This document shows, one piece after another, positions 17,753-26,289 of a DNA stretch of 64,000 nt. Origin of the DNA: Streptomyces sp. R44 (GTDB lineage: Bacteria; Actinomycetota; Actinomycetes; Streptomycetales; Streptomycetaceae); the NCBI RefSeq assembly GCF_041053105.1, contig NZ_CP163444.1, positions 8,216,501-8,280,500 of the forward strand, written 5' to 3'. Below the pieces are notes generated by a model, which ran no database searches, was not told the DNA's origin, and saw nothing but the letters and a program-made list of their open reading frames with translations. The translations under genes were made by a program, and so were the position numbers. The number at the start of each line of letters is the position of its first letter. Positions within the stretch are counted from its first letter, which is position 1.

Positions 17753-18556
17753 TCAGCCCATGGCCTTCTTCCACTCGGCCGCCGCGTCGCGGTACACGGC
17801 GAGGAGATCCAGGTCCTCGCCCGGATAGTTGACGATCTCGACCTGCTCGGCGCCCGAGTCGGGCAGGACCGTGCCCGTCGACATGTGGGCGTTGTCGAGG
17901 ACGAACGCGGGCTTCTGCGCCGAGAGCGAGGCGAGCTGGGCGGGCGTGACCGGCTCGGGGCCGTACGTGCCGACCGGCGTGGCGCCCGCGAGACCGGCCG
18001 CCCAGGCGCTGAAGACCTGGGTGACGACGACCGGGCTCTTCCCGCCCGGCCAGGCGGCCTTGAGCTCGCCGTTCAACTTCGTGACCTCACCGTCGAGCCG
18101 GGTCTTCCACCGCTCGGCGGCGTCCTTCGTGCCGAACAGGCCGCCCAGACGGGTCACTTCGGCGCCGGCCTTCGCCGGGTCGTTGTCGAGGTTCACCTCG
18201 ACCAGCTTCGCCTTCGACCCGGCCGCCTCCTTGATCTTCGCGGCGTACGGCTCGAACGGCGCGTACAGCACGAAGTCGGCCTTCGCGACGGCCGCCAGGT
18301 CCGACGGCTTCGGGTCGTAGTCGGGGGCGTGGTGCACCGACTGGGGCACGATCACCGTGATGTCCTCGGCCCCGGCGGCCTTGGCGAAGGCGCCCTCCCA
18401 GGTGGTCGTCACGACCACCACCGGCCTGTGGTTCTTGTGGTCGGCGGTGCCGGGAGAGGCGGCGTCCTCGCCGCCGCACCCGGTGAGCAGCGGCAGGGCC
18501 GCGCTCAGTGCGACGAGGGAAGCGATGCGGGTGTTGCGGACGCGGGTGCGCGCCAT
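17753..18556 (-). CDS. metal ABC transporter substrate-binding lipoprotein (ZnuA/TroA-like)
   Basis: 267 aa from ATG 18556. The N terminus has a lipoprotein signal with LTGC lipobox (Cys ~27). The mature part is a two-lobed cluster A-I binding protein: VVVTTTWEGAFAKAAG at the start, PQSVHHAPDYDPKPSDL with metal-ligand histidines, an inter-lobe helix, and VLDNAHMSTG with a further His. By family it captures Zn2+ or Mn2+ outside the membrane. It is short and lacks the His-rich loop common in strict zinc proteins, so the metal is uncertain. Its first 52 nt lie inside the end of the permease gene. Confidence 0.8.
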   Translation of the reverse strand: MARTRVRNTRIASLVALSAALPLLTGCGGEDAASPGTADHKNHRPVVVVTTTWEGAFAKAAGAEDITVIVPQSVHHAPDYDPKPSDLAAVAKADFVLYAPFEPYAAKIKEAAGSKAKLVEVNLDNDPAKAGAEVTRLGGLFGTKDAAERWKTRLDGEVTKLNGELKAAWPGGKSPVVVTQVFSAWAAGLAGATPVGTYGPEPVTPAQLASLSAQKPAFVLDNAHMSTGTVLPDSGAEQVEIVNYPGEDLDLLAVYRDAAAEWKKAMG

Positions 18557-19383
18557 GAGCTGGTTCTCCGTTCGGGAATGAGATGGGCGGCGAGGACCAC
18601 GGTCCCCGCCGTCAGGACGAGGACCGGGCCAGGGGGCCAGTCCAGCCACAGGGCCAGGAGGAAACCCGTCGCGTTGACGGCGACGCCGATGCCGACCGCC
18701 CACAGGGTGATCGACCACAGGGAGCGGCCGAGGCGGCGGGCGGCCAGGGCCGGCAGCAGGGTCAGGGCGTCGACGAGGAGCGCGCCGGTCAGCTTGATGG
18801 CCCCGGCGACCGCGACGGCGACGAGTACGAGAAGCGCGGTGGTGAGGAAACGTACGGGCACGCCCGAGCACTGGGCGAGCTCCCGGTCGTACAGCAGCAG
18901 GCCCACGTCGCGGCGTCGCCACCAGAACAGCGCCGGCACGGCCACGGCGAGCAGGCCGAGCACCACGAGGTCGGCGGTGCCGACGGACAGGATCGACCCC
19001 CAGAGGAGGGCGAAGGCGCCCGAGGCGTTGACGCCGGAGACGGCGAGGAGCAGGAGCGCGGCGGCGATGGCCAGGCTCATCAGCAAGCCCATCGCCCCCG
19101 AGAGCCCGGCGGGTGTCCGCGCCAGCGGGGCGACGCCCGCCCCCGACAGGGCGCAGGCCACGAGGGCGCACAGCATCGGATCGAGCCCGGTCAGAAGGCC
19201 GACGGCGATGCCGAGGAGCGCCACGTGCATCATCGCGAACCGCACCGGCATGATGTCGAGCCCGACGATGACGACCCCGACCACCGGCAGCCCGACGGCC
19301 GCCAGGAGCAGGGCCACCCCCGCCCGCTGGACGGGTACCAGCTGGAGCATGGCGCCGAGATCGGCGGCCGCGAGCGTGTTCAC
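18505..19383 (-). CDS. metal ABC transporter permease (ZnuB/TroC-like)
   Basis: 292 aa from GTG 19383, overlapping the ATPase stop by 4 nt. It has about eight helices. The VRFAMMHVALLGIAVGLLTGLDPM segment and LTGALLVDALTLLPALAARRLGRS match conserved parts of the ABC-3 permease family, including the cytoplasmic loop that contacts the ATPase. It is the membrane channel of the Zn/Mn importer formed with its two neighbours. Confidence 0.85.
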   Translation of the reverse strand: MNTLAAADLGAMLQLVPVQRAGVALLLAAVGLPVVGVVIVGLDIMPVRFAMMHVALLGIAVGLLTGLDPMLCALVACALSGAGVAPLARTPAGLSGAMGLLMSLAIAAALLLLAVSGVNASGAFALLWGSILSVGTADLVVLGLLAVAVPALFWWRRRDVGLLLYDRELAQCSGVPVRFLTTALLVLVAVAVAGAIKLTGALLVDALTLLPALAARRLGRSLWSITLWAVGIGVAVNATGFLLALWLDWPPGPVLVLTAGTVVLAAHLIPERRTSSWRAPASATPASLPSSH

Positions 19384-20015
19384 CGCACCTCCCGCAGCCG
19401 GCCGGCGGCCATCTCCAGGACCCGGTCGCAGCGTTCCGCGAGCGCCCGGTCGTGCGTCACGACGACGAGCGTGACCGGAAGGGCGGTCAGCACGTCGGCC
19501 GCTTCCTCCTGCCCCTCGAAGTCGAGCGCGGCGGTCGGCTCGTCGGCGAGCAGCACCTGTGCGCCCGCCGCGGCACAGCCGATCGCCCGCGCCAGATACA
19601 TCCGCTGCAACTGCCCACCGGACAGCGTGTCCACGGGCCTTGCGGTCAGCGGGCCCACACCGAGCCGATCCGCGGCCCTCGTCGCCTCGGCCCACGCCCC
19701 ACTGCTCGCCAGCAGTTCGTCCCCGCGCAGCGGGAACCGTCCGGCGGCGGGCTTCTGCGGGATCCAGGCGCACGACCGCCGCCGCCACGCCCACTCGGCG
19801 GCGGAGCGCGCTCCGCGCCCGCCGACCTCGATGATGCCGCTCGTGTGCCGGTGCAGCCCGAGGACCGCGCGCAGCAGCGTCGTCTTCCCGGACCCGTTCG
19901 TCCCGGTCAGCGCGATCCGCTCGCCGGCGGCGATCTCCAGATCCACCCCCACCACGGCTTCGTTGCGGCCGTGCCGACAGGCGACTCCGCGCATGCGTAT
20001 GTCCAGTCCGCCCAT
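19380..20015 (-). CDS. metal ABC transporter ATP-binding protein (ZnuC-like)
   Basis: 211 aa from ATG 20015 behind GGCGGAGG. Walker A GTNGSGKTT (~38-46), a Q-loop (IPQKPAAGRF), signature LSGGQLQR, Walker B VLLADEPTAALD and the H-loop VVTHD are all present. It powers metal import by the following permease and lipoprotein. It is first in the operon; upstream lies a 26-bp perfect palindrome that may be its operator. Confidence 0.85.
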   Translation of the reverse strand: MGGLDIRMRGVACRHGRNEAVVGVDLEIAAGERIALTGTNGSGKTTLLRAVLGLHRHTSGIIEVGGRGARSAAEWAWRRRSCAWIPQKPAAGRFPLRGDELLASSGAWAEATRAADRLGVGPLTARPVDTLSGGQLQRMYLARAIGCAAAGAQVLLADEPTAALDFEGQEEAADVLTALPVTLVVVTHDRALAERCDRVLEMAAGRLREVR

Positions 20016-20391
20016 CCTCCGCCTTTCGCCGCTGCCGTGCCGGTGCGGTGAGGGAGTCGTACGGAAAGGACGTCGAGTTCCCGCGCCGGGGCGGGAACTC
20101 CGGACCGGCGCGGGCCGACGACCGCCGCCTTCGGCCGCGATGTGCGGCGCGGTCCCGGCGTTCCCGGTGGGTGGCCTCTGGTTCCTCCGTACCCGACTGC
20201 GACACGAGGTGCCCGCCGCAGACGTCGCACGGAAGGCGGAAGGAGTGACCGGCGCCACCGTGCGTGACGGCCCTGCTCCCGTCGACGCCCCGCCCGGTCC
20301 TTGCTCCGGATGGCGCACTCCGGAATGCCGCCTCCGCGGCGATCGGCAGGAATGGAACCACTACAAGGGGTGCCTCGAATCAGGAGGACGG
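20016..20391. other. 375-nt divergent intergenic region without a gene
   Basis: It lies between the metal importer operon (minus) and a membrane protein gene (plus). It holds the palindrome at 20075-20100 and an AGGAGG ribosome binding site for ATG 20392. Open frames crossing it have poor composition. I saw no Zur-type AT-rich box and no other structure. Confidence 0.5.
20075..20100. promoter_or_regulatory. perfect palindrome upstream of the metal ABC operon, candidate operator
   Basis: Arms GAGTTCCCGC (20075-20084) and GCGGGAACTC (20091-20100) are exact reverse complements with a 6-nt spacer. It sits 59 nt upstream of the ATPase start, where an operator would act. It does not look like the known AT-rich Zur or DmdR boxes. 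A short hairpin in the leader is the alternative. Confidence 0.45.
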
Positions 20392-21717
20392 ATGGCCGAC
20401 CCACTGGAACCACCGCAGGAACCGGCCCAGCAGGGTTCGCCGTCGGACGGCAGACCACACATGGCCGGCCCGGGCAGGATCGCGCGCAAGGTGGCCTCGG
20501 CGGTGCTGATCGTCCTCGCCTGCATCCTGGTCCCCGTGTCGGTGCTGACCGTGTGGGTGCACGACATCGCCCTCGACACGGACCGGTACGTCGACACGGT
20601 CGCACCGCTTGCCTCCGACCCCGCGATCGAGGCGGCCGCCGCCCACCGGATGGTCGAGGCCGTCGACGTACGGGTCGACGGCAAGCAGGTCACCGCCGAG
20701 ATCGCGGCCTGGTTGCAGTCGCAGGGCCTGCCGCCCCGCGCCGCCCAGGCCGTGAAGGGGCTGGCCCCCCAGCTGGACGCCGCCGTCACCGGCGCAGCGG
20801 AAAAGGTGGCGACGCGCTTCGTCGAGAGCGACAGGTTCGAGAAGGTGTGGACCACCGCCAACCGGGCCGCTCATGCCGCCGTGGTGCACGCCCTGACCGG
20901 TCACGGACGTGGGGCGGTCGGCGTCGAGGAGGGCACCGTGACCCTCGACGTCGGCGCCGCTGTCGACCGCGTCAAGGAAGAACTCGTCGACGCCGGCGTG
21001 TCGCCGGCCGAGAAGATCCCCGACGTCGACAAGCAGATGGTGCTCTTCAAGTCCGACAAGCTGGAACGCATGCAGGGCGCCGCGCACGCGCTCGACGTGC
21101 TCGGCAACTGGATGCCGGTGCTGACGGTGCTCCTCGCCGCAGCAGGCGTCCTCCTCGCGCACCGGCGCAGACGCGCCCTGGCGAAGACCGCCCTGGGCGC
21201 CGCACTGGCCTGTCTGATCGTCGCCATCGGTCTTGTCGTAGCCCGCCGCTACTACCTGGACCATCTGCCCCCGCAGGTGCAGTCCGAGGCGGCTGCGGCA
21301 GCGATCTTCGACCAGCTCCTGCACTTCCTGCGGGTCACGCTGCGCACCGTCATCGTGCTGGGCGTGATCATCGCTCTCGGCGCCTACTTCATCGGGCCGG
21401 GCGGATGGGCGCGCGCCGTACGGGCCACCTCCGAGCGGACCGCCGACTCCGCGGCCCGATGGGCCGACACCCACGGTATCCACACCGGCCGCGTCGGTAC
21501 GTGGACGGCGGACTACCGGCGATGGCTCACGATCGGAGCCCTGCTGGTGCTGGCCCTGCTGTTCGCCCTGTGGAACCACCCCACGGTCCTGACGGTGCTG
21601 CTGCTGGTCCTCATCTACCTGGCGGTGCTGGCATTGATCGCCCTGGTGGCGGCGACCGGCCGCAGGACACAGGCAGCGGGACCGGCCGCACCCGTCAACC
21701 CGGAACCCGGCCGGTGA
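20392..21717 (+). CDS. integral membrane protein of unknown function
   Basis: 441 aa from ATG 20392 behind AGGAGG. The N-terminal ~25 residues are cytosolic and Pro/Gln-rich, followed by a helix (VASAVLIVLACILVPVSVLT). A ~190-residue domain outside the membrane (~50-245, starting DIALDTDRYVDTVAPLA) follows, then three further helix groups (~245-345) and two at the C terminus (~385-430). The extracytoplasmic domain plus helix bundle is common in Streptomyces, but I know of no function. It is probably separate from the ferredoxin gene, 118 nt downstream. Confidence 0.75.
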   Translation: MADPLEPPQEPAQQGSPSDGRPHMAGPGRIARKVASAVLIVLACILVPVSVLTVWVHDIALDTDRYVDTVAPLASDPAIEAAAAHRMVEAVDVRVDGKQVTAEIAAWLQSQGLPPRAAQAVKGLAPQLDAAVTGAAEKVATRFVESDRFEKVWTTANRAAHAAVVHALTGHGRGAVGVEEGTVTLDVGAAVDRVKEELVDAGVSPAEKIPDVDKQMVLFKSDKLERMQGAAHALDVLGNWMPVLTVLLAAAGVLLAHRRRRALAKTALGAALACLIVAIGLVVARRYYLDHLPPQVQSEAAAAAIFDQLLHFLRVTLRTVIVLGVIIALGAYFIGPGGWARAVRATSERTADSAARWADTHGIHTGRVGTWTADYRRWLTIGALLVLALLFALWNHPTVLTVLLLVLIYLAVLALIALVAATGRRTQAAGPAAPVNPEPGR

Positions 21718-21835
21718 CCGGAGCCGTTCGGGCCGCACCGCTCACCCGATCGGTGCGCCCCCGTCGCTGGGCCCCTCCCGGCCGACGAGAGTGGACGCAG
21801 GGGGCCTGCCCTGGCCATTGGAGAGGACCCATTCC

Positions 21836-22063
21836 GTGGTGAGCATTGCCGTCGATCTGAACCGCTGTCAGGGGTACGCGCAGTGCGCGTTCCTCGCTCC
21901 CGAGATCTTCACCATGCACGGCGACGAGGCGTTGCTGTACAACCCGGATGCGGACGAGGCACAGCGCGAGAAGCTCGCCCAGGCCGCCGCGGCCTGCCCC
22001 GTCCAGGCCATCCTCGTCGATGCCGTGGACGAGCCGGCCGAGGCGGTGCCCGATGCTCGGTGA
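21836..22063 (+). CDS. ferredoxin, 3Fe-4S type, partner of a cytochrome P450
   Basis: 75 aa from GTG 21836 (GTG 21839 also possible), with GGAGAGGA 8 nt upstream. The cluster motif is CQGYAQC followed by a lone CP (CPVQA). Three rather than four cysteines in the motif is typical of actinobacterial P450 redox partners. Its end overlaps the start of the reductase gene, and a P450 gene follows, so it should carry electrons from the reductase to the P450. Confidence 0.9.
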   Translation: MVSIAVDLNRCQGYAQCAFLAPEIFTMHGDEALLYNPDADEAQREKLAQAAAACPVQAILVDAVDEPAEAVPDAR

Positions 22064-23444
22064 CGGAGCCTTGGAGCAGCTCAAACGCGAGGGCCGCATC
22101 GTCGTCGTCGGCGCCTCGCTGGCAGGCCTGCGGGCTGCCGAGACCCTGCGCGCCAAGGGCTTCGAAGGGTCCTTGACCATGATCGGCGACGAGCCCCACG
22201 AACCGTACGACCGGCCCCCGCTCTCCAAGGGGGTGCTGCTGGGCAGGGCGCGCGCCGACCGCACCGCGCTGCCCCGGCTCCGATCCGTCGACGCGACCTG
22301 GCGGCTCGGCGTTCCCGCCACCGGCCTGGACATGGCCGCGAGGACGGTGCGGCTGGCCGACGGCGACGAGGTGCCGTACGACCGGCTGCTGATCGCCACC
22401 GGTGTCCGGGCGCGGCCGTGGCCCCGCGAGGAGGAGGCGGAACTCGACGGCGTCTTCGTGCTGCGGACCCGCGACGAGGGCGCCGCGCTCGCCCGCCGGC
22501 TCGACGAGGGGCCCAAGCGGGTCCTCGTCATCGGCGGAGGATTCGCCGGCTCGGAGGTCGCCTCCGCCTGCCGCGAACGCGGCCTCCCCGTCACCGTCGC
22601 CGAACGAGGCGCCGCGCCCCTGGTCGGCGCGCTCGGCGGGGTCGTCGCCGCGGTGGCCGCCGACCTCCAGCGCGAGCACGGTGTGGACCTGCGGTGCGGG
22701 GTCATGGTGACCGCCCTGGAGGGCGACGCCTCGGGACGGGTGCGCGCCGCGCATCTGTCCGACGGCTCCACCGTGGAGACCGACGTGGTGGTCGTCTCGC
22801 TCGGCGCCCTCCGCAACACCGAATGGCTGTACGGGTCCGGGCTCGGCGCCGGGCCACGCGGCATCGCCTGTGATGCAGGCTGCCGAGCCTTCGACATCCG
22901 CGGAATCGTCACCGACGACATCTACGCCGCGGGCGACGTCGCCCGCTGTCCCCATCCCCTGTTCGGGTACCAGTTCCTGTCGCTGGAGCACTGGGGCAAC
23001 GCCGTCGCCCAGGCCGGGATCGCGGCGCACAACATGCTCAGCGAGAGCATCGACCGACTGCCGCACATGGACGTGCCGGCCTTCTGGTCCTCCCAGTTCG
23101 GCGTCAACATCAAGTCGGTCGGAGTGCCGTCGATGGCGACGGAGATCCTGATCGCGCAGGGCTCACTGGACAGCCGCCGGTTCGTCGGCGTCTACGGGTA
23201 CCAGGGGCGCGTCATCGGTGCCGTCTCCTTCGACCACGGCCGGTGGCTGCCGTTCTACGAGGAACTCATCGAGCGCACCGCGCCGTTCCCGCCGCAGTTC
23301 CCCACGGTCGACCGGCACGCGGACGGACAGCGGCCGAGGGACGCGGACTTCCCCGACCCCTCGATCCCCAGCCACGGCCCCACCGTGACCCTCAGCGGAT
23401 ACTCGCCGGCCGACCGCCGGATGACGTTCACCCCCGCGCACTGA
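22053..23444 (+). CDS. FAD-dependent ferredoxin reductase
   Basis: 463 aa from ATG 22053, overlapping the ferredoxin stop by 11 nt. There are two Rossmann motifs, VVVGASLAGLRAAE (~18-31, FAD) and VLVIGGGFAGSEVA (~155-168, NAD(P)H), an internal YDRPPLSK motif, and DDIYAAGDVA near 290, which contacts the flavin. A reductase-type C-terminal domain follows. By family it takes electrons from NAD(P)H to the neighbouring ferredoxin. The C terminus has a ~45-residue Pro-rich extension (PTVDRHADGQRPRDADFPDP) not needed for the core fold. Confidence 0.9.
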   Translation: MLGDGALEQLKREGRIVVVGASLAGLRAAETLRAKGFEGSLTMIGDEPHEPYDRPPLSKGVLLGRARADRTALPRLRSVDATWRLGVPATGLDMAARTVRLADGDEVPYDRLLIATGVRARPWPREEEAELDGVFVLRTRDEGAALARRLDEGPKRVLVIGGGFAGSEVASACRERGLPVTVAERGAAPLVGALGGVVAAVAADLQREHGVDLRCGVMVTALEGDASGRVRAAHLSDGSTVETDVVVVSLGALRNTEWLYGSGLGAGPRGIACDAGCRAFDIRGIVTDDIYAAGDVARCPHPLFGYQFLSLEHWGNAVAQAGIAAHNMLSESIDRLPHMDVPAFWSSQFGVNIKSVGVPSMATEILIAQGSLDSRRFVGVYGYQGRVIGAVSFDHGRWLPFYEELIERTAPFPPQFPTVDRHADGQRPRDADFPDPSIPSHGPTVTLSGYSPADRRMTFTPAH

Positions 23445-23468
23445 CCCGCACGGCCACAAGGACCTGCC

Positions 23469-24704
23469 ATGACGCGAACCCTGCTGCACCAGATCCTGGA
23501 CTACGCCAACCGGGCCGACCCGTACCCGATCTACGAAGAGCTGCGGAAGACACCGGTCCATCACGAGGCCGACGGGCCGTACGTGATCAGCACGTACTAC
23601 GAGATCCGCAGCCTCCTCCACGATCCCCGGATCAGCTCCGACGCCCGCAACCTGGCGTCCAGCAGCGCCGACCCGCTGGCGGACCCGGCCTCCGAGGAGA
23701 GCGCCCTGCCGCCGGGCTTCCTACGCCTCGACCCGCCGGAACACGACCGGATGCGGCGCATGACGAACCGGCACTTCGGCCCGCCGCACTCCCCCCGCCG
23801 GGTCGACGGAATGCGTCCGGAGCTCCATGACATCGTCACCGGTCTCATCGACGGCATCGGCGACCCGGGGCGGATCGACCTGGTGGAGGAGTTCTCCTAC
23901 CCCTTCCCGGTGACGGTGATCTGCAGGCTGCTGGGGGTGCCGCGCGAGGACGAGGCACGCTTCCACACCTGGGCGGACACCCTCGCCGCCAGCCTGGACC
24001 CCGACCCGGACGCCGATCCCGCCGAGCACGGCACGGACGCGCACGAGGCCCGGATGGCGTTGGGCATGTATCTGGCCGGCCTGATCGAGGAGCGCCGCAA
24101 GAACCCCGGGGACGACATGCTCTCCCAACTGGCGACGGCCAAGGGCGACGACGGCCCGATGACCACGATGGAACTGCTCAGCACCGCGGCTCTGCTCCTG
24201 ATCGCGGGGCATGAGACCACGGTCAACCTCATCAGCAACGGAATGCTGACCCTGCTGCGTAATCCCGACGTCCTTCAGCGCCTGAGGACCGAGCCGCGAC
24301 TGGCCGTGCCCATCGTGGAGGAACTCCTGCGCTTCGAGCCGCCGGTGCAGCTGCTGCCACAGCGCACCACGCTCGCCGACATCGAGGTCCGCGGCGTCAC
24401 CATCCCCAAGGGCGCCACCCTCTGGCTGCTGCTGGCGTCCGGCAACCGCGACCCCCAGCGCTTCGAGAACCCGGACCGCTTCGACCCGGACCGCCCGGAC
24501 GTCCAGCACCTCGGCCTGGGCAGCGGCATCCACAGCTGCTTCGGCGCACCGCTCGCCCGGTTGGAGGCCCAACTCGCCCTGTCGGAGCTGGCTCGGAGAC
24601 TGGAGAACCCCCGACTGCTGGACGACCCGCCCCCGTACCGCCAGAACGCGGTACTGCGCGGGCCGCGCCATCTGCGGATCGCCTGCGACGGGATCCGCCC
24701 CTAG
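23469..24704 (+). CDS. cytochrome P450
   Basis: 411 aa from ATG 23469. The I-helix motif AGHETT is at 246-251 (acid-alcohol pair for oxygen activation). The K-helix EELLRFEP supplies the ExxR-type pair, and the heme loop LGLGSGIHSCFGAPLARLEA has the axial Cys at 357. The length is normal for a soluble bacterial P450. The three genes 21836-24704 are spaced as one transcript and form a complete class I electron chain. The substrate is not evident: no polyketide, peptide or terpene synthase is near. Confidence 0.95.
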   Translation: MTRTLLHQILDYANRADPYPIYEELRKTPVHHEADGPYVISTYYEIRSLLHDPRISSDARNLASSSADPLADPASEESALPPGFLRLDPPEHDRMRRMTNRHFGPPHSPRRVDGMRPELHDIVTGLIDGIGDPGRIDLVEEFSYPFPVTVICRLLGVPREDEARFHTWADTLAASLDPDPDADPAEHGTDAHEARMALGMYLAGLIEERRKNPGDDMLSQLATAKGDDGPMTTMELLSTAALLLIAGHETTVNLISNGMLTLLRNPDVLQRLRTEPRLAVPIVEELLRFEPPVQLLPQRTTLADIEVRGVTIPKGATLWLLLASGNRDPQRFENPDRFDPDRPDVQHLGLGSGIHSCFGAPLARLEAQLALSELARRLENPRLLDDPPPYRQNAVLRGPRHLRIACDGIRP

Positions 24705-24745
24705 GCCGTCTCTTCCGACACGCCGTGTCCGGCGCCCCGACATGG

Positions 24746-25075
24746 TCAGGAGTACCAGGAGGCCTCCGTCGGACGCGCCCGCCGGGGCACCTCCCGGGCG
24801 GGCATGGGCGTGCGCTCGCCACCCACGAGCAGGGTGCTGGCCGGATCGCCGCCGAGAGCGCCCGGGAGCGCCACCTCGACCTCGATGCCGCGAGGCGGCT
24901 CGGTGGGCAGGATCGTGGTCATCACCGCCGTCTGGGCGTGGTGGCCGTGGACGCGGGCGGCGGCGACCTGCTTCCCGTCCACGAGGAGCTCCAGCTCCCG
25001 GGTCCCGCCCATTCGCAGGCCCACGGTGACCGAGCAGCCGGCGTGCTCGCAGTGAAAGTGGTACTCGCGGCCCAT
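24746..25075 (-). CDS. small hypothetical protein
   Basis: 109 aa from ATG 25075. The start has HFHCEHAGC, a His/Cys cluster that could hold a metal ion. The rest is beta-rich (GLRMGGTRELELLVDGKQVA) with a basic tail. No signal or helix was seen. A longer open frame upstream to 25459 has poor composition. It converges with the P450 gene. Function unknown; coding is supported by codon bias from the ATG onward. Confidence 0.5.
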   Translation of the reverse strand: MGREYHFHCEHAGCSVTVGLRMGGTRELELLVDGKQVAAARVHGHHAQTAVMTTILPTEPPRGIEVEVALPGALGGDPASTLLVGGERTPMPAREVPRRARPTEASWYS

Positions 25076-25356
25076 GGTCGCCTCCCTGAAGCGCCTGGCA
25101 ACAAAGCCCCTGCCCTTCATCGTGGCACCGAGTGGCGGCTGCGTCAGCCGGTCGACGGCCGAGGCACCGCCAGGTTCGGCATCCGGGTCGGGGGTAGGTA
25201 CGGGGACCGTCCGGCCCCTGCGCATGCGACAGGGGCGAGAGACGATCGAGGTAGGGCATGTCCCGTCGGCCGGGTGATCGCCGGGTGCTGGGTCTGGAAT
25301 CCGCGCGCGCGAGTGGATCGCCGACCTCCAGGTGAAGGCGTCACCGGGAGAGGAAC

Positions 25357-26289
25357 ATGAATGCGTCGAGCAAGGCTTCGAACGGCGGGCGGGTCGGCCG
25401 TCCGGCTCGGTCGTCGGTGGCGGTCGGCCCCCAGGCCGCGGGCGAGGGGGCCGCGGCACGGCGAGGAGCCGGCCGTGCGCGGCGGGTGGCCGACTGGGGC
25501 AGGGGGAAGTACACCGGGTCCTGGGCCGATTCCTTGTGGCGACGCCTGGGTGCGGTCGACTTCATCAGCCAGGCCATGGTGCTGGCCGCCACGCTGTTGC
25601 TGTGCGCGGTGCCGTTCTTCCTGATCGTGACCGCTCTGGCCGGGCGCTCGGCCGCGTCGGCACTGTCGCAGCGCATGGGCCTCAGTGAGCAGGCCGCAGC
25701 CGACGTCGGAGAGCTCTTCGCCTCTTCGTCCGCCATTTCCGCCGCGGTGACCGGGCTGTCCTGGGTGTTCTTCGTCCTGGCCGGGCTCGCCGGGGCGAAG
25801 GCGGTCCAGCAGCTCTACCAGCGGGTCTTCGACGTGAGGGCCCGGGGCGTGGCGGACTCGGTGCGCGCTCTCGTCTGGCTGGCGCTGGTCGTGGGCTCGC
25901 TGTTCGCGGTGTCCGCAGTGGGTCCGGGGCTGCGGGAGAGCGGTCCGGTGTTCTTCTGGATCACGCATTTCGTGCTGAGCATCGGTTTCTTCTGGTTGTC
26001 GATGTGGTTCCTGCTGGCCGGGAAGATCGCCTGGCGCAGACTGCTGCCCTGCGCGGTCGCCACGGGTGTCTGCTGGGTGGGCATGATGGCGGTGTTCTCG
26101 GTGATCTTCTCCGGCTTGATCGTCAGTTACGACCAGAGATACGGGTTGATCGGGACCGTGTTCGCGTTCATGTCCTTCTTCATCGCGATCGGGGTGGTGC
26201 TGGTCCTGGGAGCGGCACTCGGCCTGGTGTGGACGGAGCACGGTCTGTCGTTCCGGGGCGCCCTGAGCAGGCTGCGCAGGAAGTCATGA
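25357..26289 (+). CDS. YihY/BrkB family membrane protein
   Basis: 310 aa from ATG 25357, with GGAGAGGA upstream. A ~45-residue basic cytosolic N terminus precedes six helices. The family segments are DFISQAMVLAATLLLCAVPFFLIV, a WVFFVLAGLAGAKAVQQLYQRVFDV loop and RYGLIGTVFAFMSFFIAIGVVLVLGA near the end. Members were once annotated as ribonuclease BN; their true function is unknown. Its stop overlaps the next ATG. Confidence 0.85.
   Translation: MNASSKASNGGRVGRPARSSVAVGPQAAGEGAAARRGAGRARRVADWGRGKYTGSWADSLWRRLGAVDFISQAMVLAATLLLCAVPFFLIVTALAGRSAASALSQRMGLSEQAAADVGELFASSSAISAAVTGLSWVFFVLAGLAGAKAVQQLYQRVFDVRARGVADSVRALVWLALVVGSLFAVSAVGPGLRESGPVFFWITHFVLSIGFFWLSMWFLLAGKIAWRRLLPCAVATGVCWVGMMAVFSVIFSGLIVSYDQRYGLIGTVFAFMSFFIAIGVVLVLGAALGLVWTEHGLSFRGALSRLRRKS

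Noticed and set aside
20016..20391. Zur box for the metal importer
   Set aside because: No AT-rich TGAAAATGATTTTCA-like sequence is present. Only a GC-rich palindrome was found, and it is reported separately.
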